A stretch of DNA of 64,000 nt from Plenodomus lindquistii (lineage: Eukaryota > Ascomycota > Dothideomycetes > Pleosporales > Leptosphaeriaceae), in the NCBI GenBank assembly GCA_025504975.1, contig JANUWI010000003.1:1612001-1676000 (forward strand), given 5' to 3'. How positions within the stretch are numbered: the first letter of the stretch is position 1; every line of letters starts with the position of its first letter. The notes beneath the pieces were generated by a model. The model did no database searches, had not been told where the DNA came from, and saw only the letters and a list, made by a program, of their open reading frames with translations. Position numbers and translations under genes: made by a program. Below, in pieces: positions 34,270 to 46,581 of this stretch.

Positions 34270-34995
34270 ACTTTATATTACGTTAGGAAATTCTATTGTG
34301 TAGTAAATTGAGTGAGTAGATAGAAAGTAACATAAATGGCTGGTAATTAACGTAAATTATCAATTTACTACTTTTACCCCACAAGGCCTTTTTTTACGTA
34401 GTTTACTAGTAATTTACTAGTAAATAACGTGAGTGACGTGAATTACTTTAAGTACCATTTTCACTTAATTTACCTCGCTTACCTCGCTTACCTCCTAGAC
34501 CCCTGCTAGTTTAAAATAAAAAAGAACTTTACTTTTTTAAACTCTTTTAAGTTATATAACAACGTACGCAATTAATATAATAATATAATAGAAGTTTCTA
34601 AATACTAAAATATTACTTTTATAGGCTTAGCGCGAAAAAAAAATATAGTTTTATTATCTATTTAAACTATTAGCAGCCCCTGTAAATTATTTTTAAGCGA
34701 GGAACATTAAAACCTTTTAGTAAATAATTAATAACTATAGAACGGCTAGGCCTTAAATAGTAATTTTTTAACTAATTTATAGCTAAACATTTATTCTATA
34801 TTATTAGAATTTCAATTGCCTAATTAGGACTAGTTTTAATTTTTCATGGTGTTTGACGTTCGTGGGGTCAATGGGGTGAGCGAGGTAAATAAGGTAAATC
34901 AAGCCATTCACGTTAGCCACACTACTCAAGTCTTTTCCTAGTTATTTACTAGTAATTCAACTCATTTACAATGCGCTTGGTGAATGACCAGAATG
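34270..34995. mobile_element. GC-richer insertion with inverted repeats, unidentified
   Basis: It begins TACGTTAGGAAATTCTATTG, the end shared (inverted) with 12218-12330. Inner inverted arms TTTACCTCGCTTACC (about 34478-34495) and GGTGAGCGAGGTAAATAAGG (34875-34895) flank a 350-bp AT-rich core. Far less RIP-like than its surroundings, hence a later arrival. No ORF: a non-autonomous element. Confidence 0.45.
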
Positions 34996-35062
34996 CTACA
35001 AAAAGTTTTTTTCTAACGTAGCTTTTTAATACTATAGCTTCTTTTCTACTAGCTATAATTCT

Positions 35063-35690
35063 CTAGACCTATACCTTTTATAAGCTTATTTTTTCTTATT
35101 TGTATATAGAAAATAGCTTCTATTTTATAAATAATTTATAGTTATAACTTTAAAGTAGTACTATTAATAAATATTCTAATAACTATTTAAATAATAAAAA
35201 TTAACTATTTATAGATATTATTATTTAGAGTAATTTCTTTAATTAACTTTTAACTATTTATTATTAATATAAAATAGTATATTTTTCTATTATTATAGTA
35301 AAATATATTCTTCTAAACTAATAGTTTAAAAAATTTCTAATTTTCTTTTATTAAAATTCTATAATTTAGTTATAACTATAATACTATAAGTATATCTATT
35401 TAAAATAGTATTTATACTTTATCTTTTATATAAAAAGTAGTTAAGATACTATAATTAGTTACTAGTTATAGTTATTAAGTATTTCTCTAAAGAAATTAAA
35501 AAAAAAAGGTAAAAGATCTTTTTTTTATAAAAAAAAGGAAGACTATTATAATTAAACCTATAGCCTTTCTATATATAGTAGGCTAGTACTTAATAGTATA
35601 AGCTATTTACTACTTACCTACTATATATTTTAGTTAAACTATTTTAGAATATTAACTATAATATACTATACTATATAACTTAAGTTTATA
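35063..35690. repeat. Local repeat with tRNA-like motif, copy 2 (more RIP-mutated)
   Basis: Partner of 33640-34265. Starts with a partial satellite unit (CTAGCTATAATTCTCTAG) and ends with the tRNA-like block (about 35515-35640), where every G/C difference from copy 1 is a transition toward A/T. Confidence 0.6.
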
Positions 35691-36439
35691 ATATATATAC
35701 TTTAGCTTTTTAATACTATAGCTACTAACTATTATTTACTATTAAATCTAGTTATTACTAGTTATTATATTTAATATTAAAAAAGTTACCTATAATTAAT
35801 ATTATAAATTATAACTCTATTTTTAAATACTAATATTACTTAAAGTAATAGTTATTACCTTTATATTTTAATATTTATAAAAAAAAGAATATAGGTCTAA
35901 TAGTAGTTATTATAAGTATTCTAGGTAAATTTTATTACTATAAAAAGTATATATATATTATAACTATTATTAAATATAATATAGTAAGTAAAATTATAAT
36001 AATTATTTATAATAGTTAAATTATAATAATAATATATAGATAAATAGTTACACTTATAATAATAAAACTTAGTTATTAAAAATATAGTATTATTATATTC
36101 TAAATAGCTTTAATATATATTATTATTTTAGTATACTAACTATAGCTTTTTATAATTATAAATAGAATTAACTTTATTATAAAATAGTATAATTTATATA
36201 CCTTTTTAATAACTAATCTAGTATATAGATTCCTTTAAATTTAATATAAAAAACTTTTATAAAACTAGTTTTTTTAGTAGTTTTATTATATTATCTATTA
36301 AATTTTGTAAATTATAATAACTTTAACTATTTACTATTAAATAAAATTCTACTTTTTTATGTTATATAACTAGATTTATATAGGTAATATATATCTAAAT
36401 TTAATATAAAAATTACTTATTATTTTATTATAAAATAGT
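35691..36439. other. AT-rich spacer, nothing recognisable
   Basis: No ORF, no satellite unit and no RNA gene seen. Confidence 0.6.
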
Positions 36440-36521
36440 ACTAATTAATAGATAAAAAAAGATTTTTTGTTAATAAAAGTATTATTAACTATCTATAATC
36501 TACCTATAATTCAAAAGCCGT

Positions 36522-37112
36522 TTAAATAGGTAAATTAATAGGGCTTGGCATAAAATCATCTACGTAGTAGGTAGAATTTACTAGTAAAACTTAGTATATA
36601 ATAATAAGTAATAAAAATAAAAATATAAAAATAAAAAACTTACAAAGATCTACCTCTTCTAAAGTAGAGTCTATTACAGCAGGAGCTTTGTTAGGGACTA
36701 TAGAAAATTAGTTTAGAAAATAGAAAATAATAGAATATAACTTACTAGGCCCAATTGGGTTAGTAGAAAGCTGGATTTAGAGTGAAAGGTCTTGATTTTT
36801 CTCTTTTAACTCTAAATTTTCTTGTTCTAATTCGTAGACTCTAGCCTGCAAATCTACTACACCTATAATAATTAGTTAAAAAATATAATAAAAAAGATAT
36901 AAAAAATATATAATTACTTTGCTTAGAAGCTTCTAGCTCCTGCTTTTTTTCTTGCAATTCTTTTATAATTTCTTTAATATCTTTATCTTTATTAGATAGA
37001 TAAGATACTAAAGTACTAGTAGTACTAGTATTTTGCTGTAGAATAGCAAGAAAACTACTTTTAGTAAGCCTATAACTATTATTAGTAAGCTATAATTATA
37101 GAAGTAATAAGA

Positions 37113-37172
<60 letters not shown>

Positions 37173-37288
37173 TACAAAGACTTTGAACTAATAGGACGTC
37201 TAGGGGGCCTTCTAGTAGAGATTACTACATTAGAACTAGTTGCCCTACTAGCCCGATTAGGCCTAGTGGCCCTAGTCGTAGGTGCTAT
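36522..37288 (-). pseudogene. Small spliced gene with leucine-zipper coiled coil, copy B
   Basis: Five exons: 37176-37288, 36918-37069, 36746-36862, 36644-36697 and 36522-36580. Their total is 495 nt (164 aa), and every junction is in phase with GT-AG borders. The protein has a Ser/Thr/Arg-rich basic start, a first helix (S-N-K-D-K-D-I-K-E-I-I-K-E-L-Q) and a zipper (L-Q-A-R-V-Y-E-L-E-Q-E-N-L-E-L-K), then an acidic end. Here the ATG is ATA (37288) and one codon in exon 3 is TAA (CAA expected). Copy A keeps the ATG but lost a donor site. The reconstructed ancestor was a real gene. Family unknown; a bZIP-like or coiled-coil adaptor is possible. Confidence 0.65.
37120..37170. repeat. 51-bp poly(A) tract within intron 1 of zipper gene copy B
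   Basis: An uninterrupted A run that on the coding strand is a T run directly after the GTAAGT donor. Copy A has a shorter run at 29426-29447. Confidence 0.95.
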
Positions 37289-37330
37289 GTTAGAATGTAC
37301 AAAAAAGAAGTAAAAAAGGGGTAAACTTAC

Positions 37331-38372
37331 GCTATTATAGACGTTTTTTTTTTATTTACTAATCTTACATAGGTAGGAACACAAGGAAAATAGAAGTTTT
37401 AAATAAAGAAAAATAATATAAGAGCGTAAAACTAGAAGAAGAATAGATAAAAAAAATATATAAAAGTATAGGATTATATAAGCTAGTTAGAAAGATATAA
37501 TAGGTTAAAGTTTATATACCCTTACTACCTCTATAGCTATTATAGCTAATTCTTTATAACTTATATATTTCTATCTACTAATAGTACTCTATAATATATT
37601 TAAAAAAAATTACACATTTATAATATAATTACTAAAATATAAAGAAATTAATTAATAATAATTAATAATTATTTTTATATTTAACTAAAAGGTTATAGTA
37701 AAAATAACTATATTATATTTAATAACTCTTATATACTACTTTTATATAAAGTTAGTTATATTTTTATATTAGTTTTTTTATATAAATAGTAATTTATTTT
37801 ATTACTTTCTATAAAAAAAATTGAAATACTAAGCTTTTTCTACTATATTATAATAAAAAATATTTTATATATAAATTTCTAGAAAGTTATAAATAATATC
37901 TATAGAAGTAATACTAAATTAGAAGATATTTTAATATCTCTAGTATTATATACTATCTAGAATATAATATAACTTTATAGTTTTTTTTTTATACTATAAC
38001 TATATTTCATAATTTCTAATAACTAAAAACTAAAATAAAATATATATACTATAATAAAATAAACATCTAATTATATATATAGTATTTAAGTTATTATTTA
38101 AAATTAAAATTTAAAGCTTTTTTAGCTACTTTTAAAATACTTTTTACTCTATAATTAGAAAAATCTATCTAGGCTATACTATAACTATATTATTATATAG
38201 TTTTTCTTTTTTTCTAATTTTATATTATTCTATATATATAATACTTATTAAATTTTATAACATAAAGTAAATACTTATTTTTATTATAATACTTTTTACT
38301 AGCTTTTTTTTTACTATAAATACTAAAAATATATACTTAATCTATATATAAAGGTATAGTAATAAAAAGTTT
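37331..38372. other. AT-rich spacer between the two small genes of copy B
   Basis: Counterpart of 29566-30582, without the 47-bp palindrome. No gene seen. Confidence 0.5.
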
Positions 38373-38842
38373 TTATATACTAAAATCTTCTTTATTTATA
38401 TTATTATCTAGGTCTACTAGATTAGAAATTACTATATCTAATATCTCTTTAATATTTAGATTTGTTTTATTATAAAACCCTTTTTTCTCTACTTTAGTAT
38501 CTTTATTATAATAACTTAAATAATAGATTTGTTTATCTACTTCTTGTATAATAATAATACCTAACGTTATTAGCTAAATTTTATAAAATAAAAATAGTAC
38601 TTACTAATAGTATTTTCTAAGCCTTTATAAATAATATAAGTATTTAGAAAGTTTAAAACTTGCTCTACTTTTTCTCTTTTAGTAGTACTAGTAATAAAAA
38701 CTTTATAGTTATTACTAGTACTATAAGGGCTAAATATTCTATTTTTAGAAAATTCTAAGCAATTAGGAAACCCTTTAACTAAACTATAGCTAAGATTACA
38801 AGTATCTTTATTTTCTAATCTATTAATATTAAGTAAAGACAT
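38373..38842 (-). CDS. Unknown 141-aa protein, copy B (two exons)
   Basis: Exon 1 is 38605-38842 and exon 2 is 38373-38560. The 44-nt intron sits at the same site and has the same length as in copy A, and the frame closes. Relative to copy A, 15 of the first 79 residues differ, mostly by single transitions (Ser/Asn, Cys/Tyr, Arg/Lys, Pro/Ser, Gly/Asp), with copy B always on the G/C side. So copy B is nearer the ancestor. Retention of frame, splice sites and length in both copies argues that the protein is or was functional. No domain recognised. Confidence 0.72.
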
Positions 38843-39010
38843 CTAATATAGTTAGTAAAAGTTTAAATAAAAGATTTAAATAATATACCTTAAGCTAGTA
38901 GATAGTATATAATAATAAAGCTACTATTATAGTAAAAGATTAATAGATAGAAAAAAAGATTAAAAAAAGGTAACGCTTTTTATAATAAAGATTAGGTCTA
39001 TTACTAAGTA

Positions 39011-39839
39011 TTTACTTATTCTATACTAGTTTTATAATAGTTAACTTTAGATAAAACAGATCTATTTAATACTACTTATTCATTAAAATAGAATTATTTA
39101 ATTATTAATAATAAATTTTTTTTAATTATATTAGTTATTAATTTTTTATTTTTAACTAATAATAATTAATTATTAATTATAAAATATTAGTGTTTAATAC
39201 TTACTTATTATTTTGTATAATTACCTAATTATTATTTAGTATTATTACTTAATTATTATTTAATATAATTACCTAATAAGTATTTAATAATAAAAAGTTT
39301 ATAGTATATAGATAATATAATTAAAGAAATATTTATAGATATATAGAGCTAATTACTTATATAAACATTTAAAATACCTAGCTTTTTATAAGGAATATAT
39401 ATTAAATATAAAATTTATACTAGAACTATATAAATTAAAAAGCTTAATACTATTATATATAATATTTTCTATTACTAGTATTTTTTAATAGCTTTAAGTA
39501 AACTTATTAATATCTATATTAGTAGTATATAGTATATTAAAAGATAGTTAGTTTATTTTTTTCTATTTTCTAGTACTTCTATTATATAAAATAAATAGGT
39601 TAAGATAATAATTTAATTTTAATAATTTATATTCTTTTTCTAATTTTAATAATAATTTAGTTTTAGAAATAATTAGGAATAATTAAAAATAATCAAAAGA
39701 AGGAGTATATAACTATAGTTTAATAGAAGAATAGTATAATTTACTTTCTATATAATAAAATTTATATATATAAAATATTTCTTTATATTACTATTTTAAA
39801 AATATATCTAGTTATATCTAGATAAATAATATTACTAAA
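39011..39839. other. AT-rich spacer, nothing recognisable
   Basis: Low-complexity A/T with no ORF. A TAATTATT-type simple repeat lies at about 39100-39260. Confidence 0.6.
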
Positions 39840-40465
39840 CTACTCTTCTATTTCTAACTCTAGATTATTATCTAGATATAAATTCTCTAAAAAGCTAGAG
39901 TTTTCTAACTCTTTTTTATTATCTTCTATAGTACTCCTATTTTTATTATTATTACTATCTATAGTAGAGTTAAAATTTCTACTATTATAAAAACTACTAA
40001 TAGTAGTATTAATTTTTCTAAATATAATTAGTATATATACTATATAGTAATAGAATATACTTACCTATTATCTACTAGTATAAGTCTTTTAAAATAACTA
40101 AAGTCTTTTTTAAAATCTTCTACTCTAATAGTGTATCTTTCTTTTACTATTCTATTATTATAAATAAGATAGTAATATTCTTTTTCTTGTATATTATAAG
40201 CTAGAATAATAAATCTTTTATAGTTAAACTTTAAAGCTTTATTTAGAATAAAGCCTATAAAGCTTTTAACTTTATCTTTAGAAAGTAAATAGCCTAAAAA
40301 GCCTATTACTTTATTACTTTTAATATCTCTAATATTATATACTTCCTTTCCTACTATAAAAGTAGAAATAATAGAGTTATTAGGTAAAGTATTTTTAAAA
40401 AAAATATTAGGTTTTCTAAGAGCTAGCTTATAGCTATCTATACTAGAAGTAGTAGAAAAAGACAT
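39840..40465 (-). CDS. Unknown 192-aa protein (two exons), divergent from the TLH gene
   Basis: Exon 1 is 40065-40465 (ATG at 40465, M-S-F-S-T-T-S-S-I-D-S-Y). Exon 2 is 39840-40017. The 47-nt intron has GTAAGT, ACTAAT and TTTAG. The joined 579 nt are exactly in frame. Residues 40-100 look like a folded alpha/beta domain (F-I-V-G-K-E-V-Y-N-I, K-V-I-G-F-L-G-Y-L-L-S-K-D-K, R-F-I-I-L-A-Y-N-I). The tail is Asn/Ser-rich and ends acidic (L-E-L-E-I-E-E). Its first residues resemble the TLH start (M-S-L-S-T-T-K-S-I), which faces away across 848 bp, so both may share a promoter region. Very AT-rich codons, no stops. Family not recognised. Confidence 0.68.
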
Positions 40466-41313
40466 TTTAACTAAAGTAATTAGCTTAGTTTATAATTTTA
40501 TTTTATAATACTAACCTTAGTTTCTTAAAAGTTAAGTAGTAGTTATAGAAAGTAGAGTTATTTTCTTTAAAGAATTATTCTAAAATATGTACTTTTTAAA
40601 TATTAATATTCTATACTTTTAATCTACTTAATTACTAATATATAATATTAACTATTTATTAATATATATATAAGTATTATTTAATATATTAGTAAATAGT
40701 ATTAATTAATTATTAAATATTATTAATAAATTATTGAATATTATTAATTAATTATTAAATATATAATTATTAATTAATTATTAAATATATAATTATTAAT
40801 TAATAATTAGATATATAATTATTAATTAAAATATAGTTTTTAATTAATAAATAATATAATAATATTATATTAAGTACTTAGAGTATAGAATATACTTTAA
40901 AAGTATTAGTATTATCTCTATACCTTTTAATATAAATATAGCTATATCTTTTTTTTTATTATTATAATTTATAACTATATTCTTTACTCCTACTTTTACT
41001 TTTATTTTAACTAAAGTAACTACTATTATACCTTTTTATTTACTTTAGTAACATTTTATTTATTTAAATTTATTAAAGTAAGTCTAAGTCTAAGCTTTAT
41101 ACTTTTAAACTATAAATTAAAAGCTAATCTCTACTAGAAAATCTAGAAAATTATAATATTACGCTTTATCTAGTATAGTAAAATATTAAAATTACTTTTA
41201 TATTTATTTAAGTAGGTTAAAGTTTAACTTATATATATATTTACTATATTAAAATACTAACTTATAAAAGGAAATCTAAAAAAAAATTAGTATTATTTAT
41301 TTTTTATTTAATT
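40466..41313. promoter_or_regulatory. Divergent intergenic region between 192-aa gene and TLH
   Basis: 848 bp of A/T-rich DNA between two start codons facing apart. It includes an ATTATTAATTAATTATTAAA low-complexity tract (about 40640-40860). It must hold both promoters if the genes are expressed. No defined motif is visible. Confidence 0.45.
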
Positions 41314-44300
41314 ATGTCTTTAAGTACTACTAAAAGTATAGAATATACTAAAGGAGAGCTTTTAGAGTTTAATTTAGTATATTTTAAAACTATAGGACTA
41401 GTAATTTGTAAAGATACTATTTATAAAACTAGCTTAAATTCTAGTAATTCTAGTAAAGAAAATATTATAAAGCATTTAATTACTAAGCATAAAAAAAATA
41501 GAAAAGAACTAGATAATATAAAAAATAGAATAGAAAATTTATTTATAGCTAACTATATAGATTTTACTATAGAAGATTATAAATATAATTTTAAAGAACT
41601 ATTAAAAGAAACTAAAGGTTATAAGTGTTTATATAGTAATTGTAACTATTTAAGTATAAGTTTAAAAAAGATTAAAGAGCATAATAATATAGTACATAAT
41701 ATAAATAATAAAAATAGATTAAAAGATAATAGTAGTTATTTTAAAGATAATTTAAATATATAAAATCTTTTTAGTAATTCTAAATATAATAAGCTATTTA
41801 TTACATCTAATAATTATAATAATAATATAGAAACTATAGATAGTAACTTTTTAGATAATATAGATATATCTATATCTAATTATAAAAAGGTTATAGAAGA
41901 AAGTACTAAAAATAATATATCTTTTAATAACCTAGAAAATAGAGAAATACCTACTTTATTAAGAAAATTAGAGTTTTATAGATACTATAATAATAAAGAT
42001 CTAAATAAGCTAGTTTTTTTAGTTCTAATTCCTATTGCAAAAATAAATAATAATAAAGAGAAAATAGAGTTTATTTTATATAATACTATATTTAAAGAGG
42101 TTTTACCTAGCTTTAGTAATAATATAGAAAAGTATAGTAAAAGAATTTTACAGCAATTAGCTAAAGAAAGGCTTAATACTATAGAAGAAAAAAATTTAAT
42201 TCCTTTTAAAAAGCTAGATAGTAAAGATTCTATTAGACACTATTATAGTAATCTAGCTTTATTTATAGTATATTTAATTAGATTAAGAGAATTAAAATTA
42301 AAAGATATTACCTATTTAAATATACAACCTATTATAACTAGTAATTTAAATAAACTATTAAGAACTATAATTAAAGCTATAGAATATAGTATAGAAGAAG
42401 AAGATAAAATAACTAGTAATATTAATAGTCTATATAATAAAAGCCCTGCTAGTAGTTTTATAAGTAGTAAAGATAATAGTAATAGTAATAATATAATTAG
42501 TTTAGAAAATAGTTTAAATAAACTTAGAGAAGTAAGAACTAAAATTATAAGTAAATATTTAGTATTAATTATAGAAGATATTTTAATACAACCTATAGGA
42601 CAAGTTAGTTTAGAAGAATATAGTGTATTTAATAGTCCTTTAATTACTTATTTAGCTATTTTAGCTATTAAAACACCTAATAAAGAACCTAAAGATGCTA
42701 GTAATATAGCTAGAGATTGCTCGCAATTATTATATACTATAAGATTAATTTTTCTAGAATTAATTAAAGATTATTATATAAAAGATTTAGAAGCTTATAA
42801 TATACTTATTAAAGAAAACTTATCTAAAGTAGAAAAAGAAAGCTTAGAAAAACCTAATATAGATAGTATATTTTTTACTAATTATAAAAAATTACTTACT
42901 TTTAATTCTAATAATTGTATAGAGGAACTTACTAGAATTAGAGCTTATACTCTAAAAATTAATAGTAATACTTTAGGTAAAGCTAGAATAAAAGATATAG
43001 ATTTTAATACTATAGTTATAGATAATAAAGAAGTAAAAATAACAAAATTAAAAGAATTATTCTATTATATAGAAGATAAATTAGAAGAGCTTTTATTTAG
43101 TAATCTTTTATAGTGTAACTATAGAGATCTAGATATAGATATTAATAAAATATAAGATAATAATAATAATACATAAAGTAACTTCTATTTTATTAAAGAA
43201 CTTTATAATAATAATACTTTTAATCTAGAAAAGAAAGGAAATTTCTTTTTAGAAAGTATAGAAATTAATAATAGTACTTTAAATAGATTTTTTATTATAA
43301 AAGGTAATAATAATAAATCTAAATATAATAGAGAAAATATTAGAAAGTATTTAAATACTAGATTAGAATTTATTAAGCTTTTAGCACTAGGAGTATATAT
43401 TCTTTCTACTTGCCCTATTAGAGGTACAGAAGTAGAAATACTAAAGTACTTTAATTCTATTCTTCTAGAAGAAAGAAATATATTTATAGATAATAATACT
43501 AAATTAATAAGACTAGAAACTACTTATAGTAAAACTAATAATATAACAGATAAAGATAATAGTATTATAAGATTTTTAACTTCTAAATTATCTAATATTA
43601 TTAAATTATATATTATATTTATAATACCTATATATAATTTTTTATGTTTTATAGAAAATAGTAGCTATAAATATAGCTGTTATTTATTAGAAGATAAAGG
43701 TAGAAAAATTATAAGTAAAGAAATAAGTAAAGAATTAGCTATAAACTCTAAAAGAATTCTAGAAGTAGATTTAACTATTAATAGTTATAGGCACTTATCT
43801 AAGTATATAATAAATAGTAGACTAGAATTAAATTTATTTAATCTAAATAAAGAAGAAGAAGAAGAAGAAGAAGATTCTAGTAATAATTTAATTAAAGATA
43901 TACTATTTAATTACACGTCTAAAATTAGTAGCTTAAGATATAGTAGAGATTATAGTTTATTTAGAACTAGAACAAGCTCTATAGAACAAAAATCTATAGA
44001 TTTTACTAATAAAGTATTTAAATTTTATAATTTAAATAATAGAGATTTAAAAAAAGATAAAGACTTTACTAGTAATTTTATTAATTATATAAATAGCTCT
44101 AATAGTATAATAAATATTAAAGAAAAAGAAAATAATAAAAATATTAATATTAATTTAAATAATACTATACAATCTAGTCTAAATATAAATAAAGAAATAA
44201 TAAATAGTAATATTAATATAGAGAATTTAGTTAATAGAAATATAATATCTAGTAATAGTACTATAATAACAGATCTATCTATTACTACTTCTAGTAAACT

Positions 44301-46581
44301 TAGTAAAAAAAGAAAAAAAGCGTTATTAAATAAAGAAAAATATAGAAATTTATACTTTTCTTCTATAGAAAAATATATAGATACTAATATAGAAGTACTA
44401 GATCTAAGTAAAGATTACTCTAGTTCTATTAAAAATATAACTAATTCTAGTATTAAAAAAAACGTTTCTAAAAGCCCTAAAGTTATTATTAAAAGTACAA
44501 AATATAATACTACTACTACTATAGATTATTTAGAACAAGAATTAGATTTAGAAAAAGATTCTTTAGAGAATAGTACTATAGAACTAGATAATAATAATAT
44601 AGTAGATATTAATAGTTTTAATACTTATAAGTTTAATAATATTAAAATAAATAATTATAAAGATACTAAAAAGATAAAGAAAAATATTGCTAAAGCTAAA
44701 AAGAATAGAGTTAATAGTTTTTCTAGTACTACTAGTTCTACTAGTAGTATTTCTTCTAGTACTAGTACTATAAAAAGTAATAGTAATCTTTCTAATAGTA
44801 GTAAAGTATATATAGAGCCTAACTATAAAGTTTATAAAATAAAAAATAGAAATTCTTTAGTTAGAATACCTATTTTAAGTAATAAAGGTAAAGATAAAGT
44901 AGAAAGTATAATAGATAATAGTAATATAGCTTTAGAATCTAGTAGTATATCTAGTAATACGTTAGATAATACTACTACTACTAGCTTTTCTAGTATTAAT
45001 AAAGAGTTAATAGAGAATTTATTTATAAAATTTACAAAAAATATAGATATAGAAAAGGAAATAAATACTTTATTAACAGAAATAGAATCTAAAATTCTTA
45101 ATAATAAAATAGATAAGTATATAGATTTTCTATTTAAATCTAGTAAATCTACTAAAGATAATATAGCTTCTAGTAGTATTAAAAGTATAGAAAATATACC
45201 TTTTAGTAGTAGAAATAATATAGATAATATACCTTCTAGTAGTATAAATAATATAGATAATATACCTTCTAGTAGTATAAATAATATAGATAATATACCT
45301 TCTAGTATAGATAATATAAAAAGATTAGAATCTTTATCTAATAAAGCTAGTTATTATAGTAGTAATACTATAGCTAGAGGAGGAAATAATAGAGCTTTAG
45401 ATAAAAGAGAGGCTAGTAAAGTAATAGAAAATACTAATAAAATATTAAAAAAAAATAAAGATTTTAATATAGATATTAGTACTAGTAATTTACCTATTAA
45501 AAATAAAAGAAATAATAGTATAGATATAGAAAGTCCCTCTAAATTACTAAAGCTTAATAATACTATAGCTACTCCTTCTAGTAGTAATATAGTTACTAAA
45601 GAAATAATAGAAATGGAAAATATTTCTAATAAATTAGATAAAAATAAATTTTCTAGTAGTTTATTTTTAAATACTAGAGCTAATATAGTAAAAGAAAAAT
45701 TAAAATTAAAAAAGATTTATAGAAGCTATATTAACTCTACTAGTAAATCTTTAGAGGAATATCTAATAGAGTTTTTTAAAAAAGATAATAAAGATATTAG
45801 TACTTTTAAAAGTAAAGAGCAAAAAGAAGCTATTACTAATATAATTAATAAAGTTCTTTATTTAACTTATATTACTAAAATAGGAGGAGGTAAAAGTTTA
45901 TTATATTTTCTTTCTAGTTATATATATACTACTAGAAGATTTATAGTAATAGTACCTAGAGTTAGCTTACTAGAGGATTTAGCTAGTAGAGCTAGAAAAT
46001 ATAATCTTAATTTTAGTATTTTTAATAGAAAAGATATTAATTTAAATAGTACTTTAACTTTTTTTAGCTTAGAAAATAGCTATATAGAAGAGTTTAAAGA
46101 GTATATTTATTTTTTAAAAGAACTTAAAGTTAGTATTACTATATTTATAGAAGAAGTACACTTAGTACTATTAGAAGATAGCTTTAGAAGAATTTTAGAT
46201 AATTTTAAAGATATTTTAACTTTAGAAATATAACTAGTATTTATTACAGCTACTTTACCTCCTATTTTAGAGGATATACTAGAAGAATATTTTTATTTAG
46301 ATAGAAATCTAGTTATAAAAGAGTCTACTAATAGATAAAATATAGAATATATAACTATTAAAACTATAAAGCCTATTTCTATTATAGTAAATATACTTAA
46401 AAAAGCTAAAGAAACTAGTAATAAAGAAGATAAATATATTATTTTTACTAATTATAAAGAAGAAGCTATTAGAATAAGTAAAGAATTAAATATTCCTTAC
46501 TATTTTAGTGTTATAGAAGAAGATAAAAAAATAGAAAATAGTAAAATACTAGCTAGCTTTTTAGATTCTACTAGTAATACT
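41314..46581 (+). pseudogene. Telomere-linked RecQ-type helicase (TLH), 3'-truncated
   Basis: One frame runs from ATG 41314 to 46581 with only six stops (41761, 43111, 43153, 43174, 46231, 46336). The stretch 43177-46230 (1018 codons) is fully open. Near the N-terminus is a C2H2 zinc finger (C105, C110, H123, H128). A middle domain has C-P-I-R-G-T-E-V-E-I-L (from about residue 700) and I-I-R-F-L-T, as in fungal TLH/OrsD-type proteins. A long Asn/Ser linker follows, with a tandem I-N-N-I-D-N-I-P-S-S repeat (45190-45320). The helicase has a Q-x-E-A-I box, Walker A G-G-G-K-S (1524-1528), motif II E-E-V-H (D to E) and T-A-T-L-P. The frame stops at the satellite leader, so helicase motifs IV-VI are gone. 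TLH genes lie next to fungal telomeres. Here it runs toward the telomere at 51169. Confidence 0.85.

Larger units (their letters stand above)
36440..39010. repeat. Segmental duplication, copy B
   Basis: Partner of 28730-31310 in the same orientation. It is the less AT-shifted copy at several sites (for example Cys/Ser/Arg codons in the 141-aa gene that are Tyr/Asn/Lys in copy A). Confidence 0.85.

Noticed and set aside
28371..46581. Mitochondrial DNA or mitochondrial plasmid insertion, because genes here use ATA/AGA-rich, AT-rich codons
   Set aside because: The genes have spliceosomal GT-AG introns, one is a TLH-type helicase, and the AT bias is explained by CpA to TpA change.
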